The notes under the pieces were generated by a model. The model did not search any database, had not been told where the DNA came from, and saw only the letters and a list, made by a program, of their open reading frames with translations. A program made the translations under genes and the position numbers. A DNA stretch of 64,000 bases from Gaiellasilicea sp963850995 (GTDB lineage: Bacteria; Actinomycetota; Thermoleophilia; Gaiellales; Gaiellaceae), in contig CAWKNQ010000021.1 in NCBI GenBank assembly GCA_963850995.1, positions 18,766-82,765 of the forward strand. The letters are read 5' to 3'. Shown here piece after piece: positions 26,095 to 35,344 of this stretch (within the stretch, counting starts at the first letter, position 1; each line of letters starts with the position of its first letter).

Positions 26095-28965
26095 GTGCGA
26101 GGGCACGGGACGCTCATTGAGCGCAGCGGAGAACTAGACGAGCTCGACGGTTGGATCGCTCGCGCGCGGGCCGGTCACGGCGGGCTGGTGCTCGTCGGCG
26201 GCGAGGCCGGCGTGGGCAAGACCGTCCTCGTGCGAGCTTCGATCGAGCGAAGCGACGTTCGCTCGTACTGCGTCGAAGCGACGAAGGAGACGACCGAGCC
26301 GTACGCCCCGATCGTGTCTCTGCTTCGGACTCAGCTGCGCTCGGACGAAACCCCGTTCGAGGAAATCGGCCCACTCGCCGCCCACCTGTCACTCCTGCTT
26401 CCCGAGCTCGGCCCTCCTCCCGAGACCAGCCCGGCAGCGCTCGCGGACGCCCTCGCGGCGTGGTTCGACGCCCTCGGCACGCTTGCGCCGGCCGCGGTCT
26501 TCTTCGACGACCTCCAATGGGCCGACACGGCCACGCTCGAGGTGTTGCCGCGGCTCGCCCTGGAGCTCGAGTCGGCGCGCGTGCTGCTGATCGGCGCCTA
26601 CCGCAGCGACGAGGTGACTCGGCTCCACCCCGTTCGACGGCTGCGGGTCCACCTCCGCCGTGCCGGGAGGCTCAGGCAGGCGAACGTCGAGCCGCTCGGC
26701 CCGGCGGCGACCGCGGAGCTGGCCGGCCGGATGCTCGGCGAGGCGCTTGCGCCGTCGCTCGCGAGGGTGGTGTACGACCGGACCGAAGGTGTTCCGTTCT
26801 TCGTCGAGGAGCTCGTCGCCGCACTCTCCTCCGAGGGTGGTCTCACGCCGGGCGACGGCGGCCTCGAGCTCGCCGCCGGGCGGAACGTCCCACTCCCCGA
26901 TTCCGTTCGCGACGCCGTCCTCGTCCGGCTCGAGGCGCTCTCGGAGACTTCACGCTCGTGCTTGCAGCTCGCCTCGGTCGTCGGTCTGCGCTTCGATCTC
27001 GAGCTCATCGAAGCGCTTGCGGGCCACGTCGACCTGACCGAGCCCGTCGCGCTCGGGCTCGTCGTCGAGCCCGAGCCCGGGGCCGCAGCCTTTCGACACG
27101 CATTGACCCGAGAGGCGGTCTACGCGGACGCGCCCTGGTCGCGTCGGCAGGAGCTCCATCGTCGCGTCGCGGAGTGCCTCGAGCGCCGCGGCGCTCCGCC
27201 GGGCGTGCTCGCCGAGCACTGGCTCGCCTGCCGCGAGCTCGACCTGGCGAGACACGCCTTCGTCGCCGCCGCCGAGCGGTCGTGTGTCGTCCACGCGTAC
27301 CGAGAGGCCGCGAAGGCATACCGGCATGCCCTCGAGCTCTGGCCGGACGACGACATCAGCGGCCGCCTCGATGCGGTCGACCGGTTGGCGCGATGCGCTC
27401 AGCTTTCGGGGGAGTTGATCGAGGCTGCGCGCCTCTGGGAGGAGGTCGCCGCGGCTCTGGACCCCGACGACGAGCGGGCACGCTTCGCCGACGTGAAGCG
27501 ACAGCTCGCGGCGGTCTACCGGCTGCTCGGGCGACGTGACCACGCGGCGCTGGCGCGCGCCGAGGCCGCCGAAGCGCTGACTGCCTGCGAATCGTTCGCT
27601 GCTGCGGCGGAGGAGCGCCTCCGGCTCGTCTGGGATCTTGAAGGCGACCCGGACGATCCTGTCTTCGGCGTGCTCGACGACGCCGACCGTGACGCCGTGC
27701 TGGCTGGACGCCTCGACCTCACGGCCCGCGCGAACGGCCTGCGCGCCCACATGCTCGCGCGCCGCGGGCGGTTCGACGAGGCGACCGAGCTGGCACGCGA
27801 GGCGGTCGAGCTCGCGCGCTCGACCGGCGTCACGAGCGCGCTCTTCGATGCGTACTGGTATCTGGCAGCCGTCGGCGTGACCCGTGCCGACTACGAGGGA
27901 GCGCACGGCGCCCTCGAGGCAGCGGCCGAGGTGTGCCGCGCGAGCGGTTTGAGCGCGGAAGAGCACTTCTGCGTTGCCTGCCTGTCGAAGATCATGATGA
28001 AGCGCGGCGAGTGGGACCGGGCGTACGCGCTTGCCGCCGACGTCCTCGCGTCCGGGGACCAGGCTCCACTCATGCGTTGGCATGCGCTCTGGGCGACCGG
28101 AGTGGTGGATGTCGCACGGGGACGCACCGACAGAGGGCGGCCGCTGCTCGTCGAGGCCATGACCTTCGGTGCCAGTTTCGACTTCCCGCCGGCTCGGATC
28201 GAAGGGATGTACGGGCTCGCGCTCGCCGATGAGATCGACGGCGCCTCGAATGCTGCCGCGGATCGCTATCGCGAGTTGATCGGGGATGCGCGGGCTCACG
28301 CTCGGGATGTGCAGGAAGCGCACCACTACTCGCCGACGCTCCGCTGGGCGGTGGGGTTCTTCGCTGCTCGACAGGACGGCGAGCAGGTCCGGGCTTGCGC
28401 CGACGTGCTGGCGGACGTCGCTGCCGGATTCGGAAGCCCGGACGCCCTCGCAGCGCTCGCGCATGCGCTCGGAGAAGCGAGCCTGCTCGAAGGCGATGCC
28501 GCGCAGGCGTCGAACGAGTTCACCCGCGCGGTGGCGCTGCTCGAGGAAGCCGAGATGCCGTTCGAGGCCGCGGTGACGAAGCTCCGAGCCGGACGCGCCT
28601 TCGCGGCCGCCGGTGAGCACGAGACCGGCGTGGATCACGTTGTCGACGCCTACAGATGCTTCCGGACCCTTGGAGCTCGCCCCTTCTGGGTGCGGGCCGC
28701 CGCCCAGCTCGAGGAGCTCGGCGAACGGGTCGATCGTAGGGTTGGAAGGCGCGCGGCCGGCGATCTCGAGCGTGGTGGCCTGACCCGCCGCGAGCTGGAG
28801 GTGCTCCGGCTCGTGGCGGTCGGCCGTACGAATCGCGAGATCGCGCACGAGCTCTTCCTCAGCCACCGGACCATCGACATGCACGTCAGCCACCTGCTCG
28901 GCAAGCTGGGCTGCCGCTCGCGAACCCAGGCGACGACCACGGCCCTCCAGCTCGGCCTCCTCTAG
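26095..28965 (+). CDS. LuxR family ATPase regulator (LAL type)
   Basis: A 956-residue large ATP-binding LuxR regulator. Residues 1-300 are an AAA/STAND module with LVGGEAGVGKTVLVRA (Walker A) and AAVFFDDLQWADTATLEVLP (Walker B), followed by a winged-helix-like linker. The middle is tetratricopeptide-like helical repeat. The last 65 residues are a LuxR helix-turn-helix (LTRRELEVLRLVAVGRTNRE; LFLSHRTIDMHVSHLLGKLG). Such proteins bind an inducer through the repeats and activate transcription. The reading frame is intact across almost 2.9 kb. The target is unknown; dinB is divergent and ThuA-like follows 23 bases downstream. Confidence 0.9.
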   Translation: MRGHGTLIERSGELDELDGWIARARAGHGGLVLVGGEAGVGKTVLVRASIERSDVRSYCVEATKETTEPYAPIVSLLRTQLRSDETPFEEIGPLAAHLSLLLPELGPPPETSPAALADALAAWFDALGTLAPAAVFFDDLQWADTATLEVLPRLALELESARVLLIGAYRSDEVTRLHPVRRLRVHLRRAGRLRQANVEPLGPAATAELAGRMLGEALAPSLARVVYDRTEGVPFFVEELVAALSSEGGLTPGDGGLELAAGRNVPLPDSVRDAVLVRLEALSETSRSCLQLASVVGLRFDLELIEALAGHVDLTEPVALGLVVEPEPGAAAFRHALTREAVYADAPWSRRQELHRRVAECLERRGAPPGVLAEHWLACRELDLARHAFVAAAERSCVVHAYREAAKAYRHALELWPDDDISGRLDAVDRLARCAQLSGELIEAARLWEEVAAALDPDDERARFADVKRQLAAVYRLLGRRDHAALARAEAAEALTACESFAAAAEERLRLVWDLEGDPDDPVFGVLDDADRDAVLAGRLDLTARANGLRAHMLARRGRFDEATELAREAVELARSTGVTSALFDAYWYLAAVGVTRADYEGAHGALEAAAEVCRASGLSAEEHFCVACLSKIMMKRGEWDRAYALAADVLASGDQAPLMRWHALWATGVVDVARGRTDRGRPLLVEAMTFGASFDFPPARIEGMYGLALADEIDGASNAAADRYRELIGDARAHARDVQEAHHYSPTLRWAVGFFAARQDGEQVRACADVLADVAAGFGSPDALAALAHALGEASLLEGDAAQASNEFTRAVALLEEAEMPFEAAVTKLRAGRAFAAAGEHETGVDHVVDAYRCFRTLGARPFWVRAAAQLEELGERVDRRVGRRAAGDLERGGLTRRELEVLRLVAVGRTNREIAHELFLSHRTIDMHVSHLLGKLGCRSRTQATTTALQLGLL

Positions 28966-28988
28966 CGCTGCGTAGGCACGATGCACGT

Positions 28989-30002
28989 ATGCCGCGCAAG
29001 GTTGCGATCCTGGCGCTCGTCGTCGCGGCCGTGCTCTTCGAGACGACGGCCGCTGCACCGCAGCAGCCTGCGCCCGGCTTTCGCGTGCTCGCCTTCACAA
29101 AGACGACCGGGTTCCGGCATACGTCGATTCCGGTAGCCCTCCAAGCGCTGCGCGAGCTCGGAGCTCGGAGCGGGTTCACGGTCGACGCGACCGAGGATCC
29201 CGGCGCGTTCACCGACGCGAATCTGGCCCGCTATGCCGTCGTGGCCTTCGTGCTCACGACCGGAGACGTGCTCGACGACGCGGGCCAGGCTGCCTTCCAG
29301 CGCTACATCCGCGCCGGTCGCGGCTTCGTCGGCGTCCACTCCGCGGCCGACACCGAGCACGACTGGCCCTGGTACGGCCGACTCGTCGGCGCGTACTTCA
29401 AGAGCCATCCGGCGATTCAGCAGGCGACGGTCGTGGTCGCCGATCCTCGCCATCTCTCCACGGCCGGGCTGCCCGGGCGCTGGGCTCGGCTGGACGAGTG
29501 GTACAACTTCGCGGCCAATCCTCGCCCGGAGGTTCGCGTGCTCGCGACGCTCGACGAGGCGACCTACTCCCCCGGCGACGGCGCAATGGGTCGCGACCAC
29601 CCGATCGCCTGGGCACACGAGCTCGACGGCGGCCGCGCGTGGTACACGGGCGGCGGGCACACCGAGGAGTCGTACTCCGAGCCGCTCTTCCGATCGCACC
29701 TGCTCGGAGGCATCCGCTACGCAGCAGGCCTCGCGCCGCCGACCATCGTCTCCGTCGCGACGACGGTTCGGTCAAGACGGCTGGCGGTGGCCGTCCGCTA
29801 CGCCGACTGCCGGCCGTGCGCCGCGCGCCTGGCCGTGCGACTGCCGGGTCGCACGCTTGCCGTCCCGATGCGGCTCGCCGGCGGACGCGCCGGCGTGACG
29901 ACAGCCGCGCTCCCCGCCGGAACGTGGACGATCGTCGTGACGCTCGAGAACCGTCAGAGTGGCCGGAAGGCCGTCGTCCGGCGAGCGGTTCGGATCCGTT
30001 AG
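28989..30002 (+). CDS. Secreted ThuA-like domain protein
   Basis: A 337-residue exported protein. MPRKVAILALVVAAVLFETT with TAAAPQQ is a signal peptide. Residues 30-245 match ThuA-like glutamine-amidotransferase-fold domains found in secreted glycan-active proteins (RVLAFTKTTGFRHTSIPVAL; AGRGFVGVHSAADTEHDWPW; AWYTGGGHTEESYSEPLFRS). The last 80 residues form a beta-rich Ig-like module. The domain is tied to disaccharide or glycan metabolism but its chemistry is not settled. The gene may share a message with the hydrolase behind it. Confidence 0.8.
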   Translation: MPRKVAILALVVAAVLFETTAAAPQQPAPGFRVLAFTKTTGFRHTSIPVALQALRELGARSGFTVDATEDPGAFTDANLARYAVVAFVLTTGDVLDDAGQAAFQRYIRAGRGFVGVHSAADTEHDWPWYGRLVGAYFKSHPAIQQATVVVADPRHLSTAGLPGRWARLDEWYNFAANPRPEVRVLATLDEATYSPGDGAMGRDHPIAWAHELDGGRAWYTGGGHTEESYSEPLFRSHLLGGIRYAAGLAPPTIVSVATTVRSRRLAVAVRYADCRPCAARLAVRLPGRTLAVPMRLAGGRAGVTTAALPAGTWTIVVTLENRQSGRKAVVRRAVRIR

Positions 30003-30010
30003 CCCGCCGA

Positions 30011-31117
30011 ATGCATGATGGGAGCGTGATCGACGCTCCGCCGATGCCCCCGCCCGCGATCGTCGCGCCCTCCCCGCGCGAGACCTCCTTCGGGGTCGTC
30101 TCCGGCACTGCGCCGGCGGGCACGCGGCGCATCGTCGTCCACGTCGGGCCGTACGTCGTCGCCGACAAGCCGCTCCGCGGCAGGTCGTTCTCGCTCAACC
30201 TCCGCCTGAAAGGCGGGCTCACCCGGATCCGCGTGACCGCGGTCGACGGCCGCAATCGCCGCTCGTCGTCGACCGTCGAGCAGGTCTACCTGCTGCCGGC
30301 GGGCACGGCCCCGCGCGAGCGCGCGCCGCGCCTCGATCCGGCGCTCGCCGGCCCGATCCGCTCCCTCGTCCGGCGCACCGGAGGCACGGCCGGGGTCTAC
30401 GTCGAGGACCTGCGCAGCGGCCGCGGCGCGGCGTGGAACGCGCGCGCGCGCTTTCCCGCCGCGTCGACGCTGAAGCTCGCGATCGCGGTCACGGCGATGC
30501 GGGCCCTGGACGGAAAGCCCGCCGCCGCGACCGCAGTCGAGCGGGAGCTGCGCGAGATGCTCGTGCACTCCGACAACGAGGCCGCGAACGCGCTTCTCGT
30601 CCGGCTCGCCGGTTCGACGTCGTCGGGAGGATTCCGCGTGGACGAGACGATGCGCGCGCTCGGACTGAGCGACTCGCTCATGTACGGCGGGTACGAGGTG
30701 GTGCGGCGGCCGGCGGCGGCCGCGCCGATCCCGATCCGTGTCGAGAGCCAGCCCTCATTCGGCCCAGGCAAGTACTCGACCGCGTGGGACCTCGCGCGCC
30801 TCGCCCGGTCGGTCTACCTGGCGGCCGCCGGGAAAGGGCCGCTGCTCCGGCTGGGGGTCACCGGCTCCGAGGCGCGCTACCTGCTCTTCCTGCTCGCCCA
30901 GGCGAGCGACCGCGGCAAGCTCGATCGCTTCCTCGGCGACCGTGCGATCGTGATGCACAAGTCGGGTTGGCTCCCGACGGTCCGGCACGACAGCGGCATC
31001 GTCGCGTTCGACGGCGGTGTCTTCGTCGCGAGCGTGCTCACCTGGCGCACCGCCGGCGCTGACGAGCTCGCGGGCCGCGTCGCGCAGGTCGCATTCGAGC
31101 GTTTTGCCGCCGGCTAG
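30011..31117 (+). CDS. Class A beta-lactamase-fold serine hydrolase
   Basis: About 368 residues. After an N-terminal Ig-like segment (GVVSGTAPAGTRRIVVHVGP) comes a class A penicillin-recognising fold: FPAASTLKLAIAVTAMRAL has the SxxK nucleophile (STLK), EMLVHSDNEAANALLVRL the SDN motif, and IVMHKSGWLPTVRHDSGIVA the KSG triad. It could be a beta-lactamase or a cell-wall peptidase. No convincing signal peptide is visible from ATG 30011 or GTG 30026, which is odd for this family. The stop shares CTAG with the next, convergent gene. Confidence 0.8.
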   Translation: MHDGSVIDAPPMPPPAIVAPSPRETSFGVVSGTAPAGTRRIVVHVGPYVVADKPLRGRSFSLNLRLKGGLTRIRVTAVDGRNRRSSSTVEQVYLLPAGTAPRERAPRLDPALAGPIRSLVRRTGGTAGVYVEDLRSGRGAAWNARARFPAASTLKLAIAVTAMRALDGKPAAATAVERELREMLVHSDNEAANALLVRLAGSTSSGGFRVDETMRALGLSDSLMYGGYEVVRRPAAAAPIPIRVESQPSFGPGKYSTAWDLARLARSVYLAAAGKGPLLRLGVTGSEARYLLFLLAQASDRGKLDRFLGDRAIVMHKSGWLPTVRHDSGIVAFDGGVFVASVLTWRTAGADELAGRVAQVAFERFAAG

Positions 31118-31692
31118 TACGGATTCGGGACGGAGACCCAGAGCACGCGTAGCTCCTTCGTGGCGGAGGCGTTCCGCCACGTGTGTGGCTTCGCGAGCGG
31201 GTAGGTGAGAGCGTCGCCCTCCTCGAGCACGTGCGTCTCCTCGCCGACCTGGAGCTCGATCGTCCCGGCGAGCACGTAGACGAACTCCATCTCGCCCGGG
31301 AGCGAGGAGAGCTCGTCGCCCGCGCCGGCGCCGGGCGCGACGACGGACTCGATCGCCTGGAAGCGCTCCTCGTCGCGTGACGAGAGCAGGTGGTTCACGG
31401 TCGGGAAGGAGGTGTCCACGCTCACACGCTCGTGTCTGCGAACGAGCGACGGTGCAGGCTCGGACTCGAAGATGTGGCTGAGCCGGACGCCGAGCGCGTC
31501 GCAGATGCGCGCGATCGAGGAGAGCGAGGGGGCAGTCCGGTCTCGCTCGAGCTGGCTGATGAAGCCCTTTGTCAGGCCCGTCGCCGCGGCCAGCTGCTCG
31601 ATCGTCAGCCCGCGCTCGCGGCGGAGCGAGCGGACGCGGGCTCCCACCCTCGGAGTGTCGTTGCGCGTCGCCAGCGGGGTCGCCCGGGGCAT
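31114..31692 (-). CDS. XRE-cupin transcription regulator
   Basis: A 192-residue regulator. An N-terminal Cro/C1 helix-turn-helix (RVRSLRRERGLTIEQLAAAT; GLTKGFISQLERDRTAPSLS) is joined to a C-terminal cupin (FVYVLAGTIELQVGEETHVL; GDALTYPLAKPHTWRNAS) that would sense a small molecule. Such proteins often control amino-acid, polyamine or detoxification genes. TATGAT lies six bases before the ATG. The gene is divergent from lon, so it might act on the shared 109-bp intergenic region. Confidence 0.88.
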   Translation of the reverse strand: MPRATPLATRNDTPRVGARVRSLRRERGLTIEQLAAATGLTKGFISQLERDRTAPSLSSIARICDALGVRLSHIFESEPAPSLVRRHERVSVDTSFPTVNHLLSSRDEERFQAIESVVAPGAGAGDELSSLPGEMEFVYVLAGTIELQVGEETHVLEEGDALTYPLAKPHTWRNASATKELRVLWVSVPNPY

Positions 31693-31698
31693 GAGGCG

Positions 31699-31704
31699 AT
31701 CATA
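31699..31704 (-). promoter_or_regulatory. -10 element for the XRE-cupin gene
   Basis: On the minus strand TATGAT ends six bases before the ATG at 31692, again the leaderless spacing. Confidence 0.5.
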
Positions 31705-31740
31705 CGCAGGTTTAGTCCGAGGGGAACTCTTTCAGCTCCG

Positions 31741-31766
31741 GGAATATAGGTATCCTTTTTGTAGTT
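31741..31766 (+). promoter_or_regulatory. SigR/SigH-like promoter of lon
   Basis: GGAAT (31741-31745, preceded by G) and GTT (31764-31766) are separated by exactly 18 bases, matching the consensus GGGAAT-N18-GTT of the actinobacterial thiol/heat-stress sigma factors SigR and SigH. In Streptomyces lon is a known SigR target. Transcription would start a few bases after the GTT and give a leader of about 30 bases. Confidence 0.55.
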
Positions 31767-31801
31767 GATGCTGGGATGACACCGGCAGAAGGAGTGATGA
31801 G

Positions 31802-34070
<2,269 letters not shown>

Positions 34071-34081
<11 letters not shown>

Positions 34082-34385
34082 GAGCTGTAAGCCCGTTCCA
34101 GAGGAGGTCCGCCGGGCGGCGGGCCTCCTCGAGCGGCGCTGGGTCGTCTCGATCCTGTGGGCGTCCTACGAGGGCGCCGTTCGCTTCAACGAGCTCAAGC
34201 AGGCGGTGGGCTCGATCCCGCCGCGGACGCTCGTGCAGCGGCTCGTCGAGCTGGAGGAGGCGGGCATGCTCGAGCGGACGGTGATCGACGCCCGGCCGCC
34301 GCGCGTCGAGTACCGCCTGACGGACGAGGGCCGTCGGCTCAAGCTCGTGGTCGATGCCGTCTCTGCTTACGCGGCTCCTCGGTAG
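34071..34385 (+). CDS. HxlR-like winged-helix regulator
   Basis: A 104-residue protein with an HxlR/PadR-like winged helix: LERRWVVSILWASYEGAVRF, ELKQAVGSIPPRTLVQRLVE (recognition helix) and EAGMLERTVIDARPPRVEYR (wing). MRCRSCKPVPEE has two cysteines near the start, as in HxlR regulators that sense oxidants or aldehydes. The ATG overlaps the lon 3' end by 11 bases, so it is probably on the lon message. Confidence 0.75.
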
Positions 34386-34445
34386 CGTCCTCGCGCTCCT
34401 CGAGCGGCACCGGCCTGTCGTTAGCTGAAGAGCCGCTCACGTTAA

Positions 34446-34478
34446 ACGCGACGGGCGGGGAGACCCCGCCCGTCGCGT
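34446..34478. terminator. Bidirectional hairpin between convergent genes
   Basis: A perfect 15-bp stem (34446-34460 with 34464-34478; core ACGGGCGGGG/CCCCGCCCGT) closes on an AGA loop between the HxlR-like and cupin genes. It lacks a strong T-run on either side but is placed to end both transcripts. Confidence 0.65.
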
Positions 34479-34496
34479 CGACCCCTGACCGGCGAT

Positions 34497-35066
34497 CTAG
34501 ATCGCCAGTGCCGGCGTGTCCGGCGTGCCGTCGTACTCGGGCTTGTAGCCGAGCAGGCGGCCGAGCGGCGCACCCATCGCGAGGCCCGCCTTCTGCATCC
34601 ACGCGGGCGGGAACGGCAGGCGGACGTCCTCGAAGTGCGCGTTCGCGATCACGGCGAGCCGCAGCGGGTTCGGCATCCCCTTCTTGTTCGTCTTGCCGTC
34701 GGTCGCGAGCCCGAACATCGTCTCGAGCAGGCGCTCGAACCCCAGTGCGGGGCGCACCTCGGTGACGAAGACCGCCTCGGTCTCGCCGGCGTTCCAGAAC
34801 TTGTGCGAGCTCCCCGCCGGCACCTCGACGGTGTCGCCCGGCCCGGCGACGATCTCCTCGCCGTCGAGCTTGAACGCGACGGTCCCCGACTCGATCTCGA
34901 AGCGCTCCGTCTGCTTCGGATGCACGTGGGCAGCAGCGACGAAGCCGTTCGGCTGGACGGTGCACTCGACGAGCACGTACTCGCCGTTCGTCTCGGCCGA
35001 CGTCTCCAGGAAGAGGAGGCGCTCGCCGGTGACGGGGTTCTCGATCACATCTCCCTTGCGGATCAT
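34497..35066 (-). CDS. Cupin domain protein
   Basis: A 189-residue protein. The N-terminal cupin barrel has GFVAAAHVHPKQTERFEIES (HxH...E metal motif) and GDTVEVPAGSSHKFWNAGET (second histidine). The C-terminal 70 residues (FERLLETMFGLATDGKTNKK; PNPLRLAVIANAHFEDV) are a helical extension often seen in uncharacterised actinobacterial cupins. A GAAAGGAA ribosome site precedes the ATG. The substrate is unknown. Confidence 0.82.
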   Translation of the reverse strand: MIRKGDVIENPVTGERLLFLETSAETNGEYVLVECTVQPNGFVAAAHVHPKQTERFEIESGTVAFKLDGEEIVAGPGDTVEVPAGSSHKFWNAGETEAVFVTEVRPALGFERLLETMFGLATDGKTNKKGMPNPLRLAVIANAHFEDVRLPFPPAWMQKAGLAMGAPLGRLLGYKPEYDGTPDTPALAI

Positions 35067-35251
35067 GAGGTTCCTTTCGCGTCGAATGTGCAGTGGTTTC
35101 CTTGAAAGGGAGTCTCAGCGAGCGCGGGCCCGAAGTCGTCCGCCGCGGAGCCGATTCGGTCTCAGCCGCGGCGTCGATCTTCGCTGCCCCTCAGGGTGAC
35201 GAGCCACCGGCGGGATCCGCCGTGAGGATGACGAGCCGTCGCGCTCGAGAA

Positions 35252-35286
35252 GGACGTGTCCCAGGGACAGTCCCTGGGACACGTCC
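35252..35286. repeat. Perfect 35-bp palindrome with one-base loop
   Basis: The arm GGACGTGTCCCAGGGAC (35252-35268) pairs exactly with GTCCCTGGGACACGTCC (35270-35286) across a single A. The near-zero loop is unlike an ordinary terminator and resembles the palindrome at 20308-20330 in layout. It may be a dispersed palindromic element or a protein-binding site. Confidence 0.8.
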
Positions 35287-35291
35287 AGAAC

Positions 35292-35323
35292 GACCAGGGG
35301 CGGCCTCGCGGCCGCCCCTGGTC
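35292..35323 (-). terminator. Probable terminator of the ABC transporter operon
   Basis: GACCAGGGGCGGCC (35292-35305) and its exact complement (35310-35323) enclose a four-base loop, 21 bases beyond the stop of the minus-strand permease. It has no long T-run. Confidence 0.6.
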
Positions 35324-35344
35324 TGCCCTCGTCAAACGGCTTGG

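Larger units (their letters stand above)
35067..35344. other. Intergenic stretch with two strong palindromes
   Basis: This 278-bp gap holds the promoter of the minus-strand cupin at its left and the 3' end of the ABC permease message at its right. No gene is visible. It contains the inverted repeats at 35252-35286 and 35292-35323. Confidence 0.6.
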
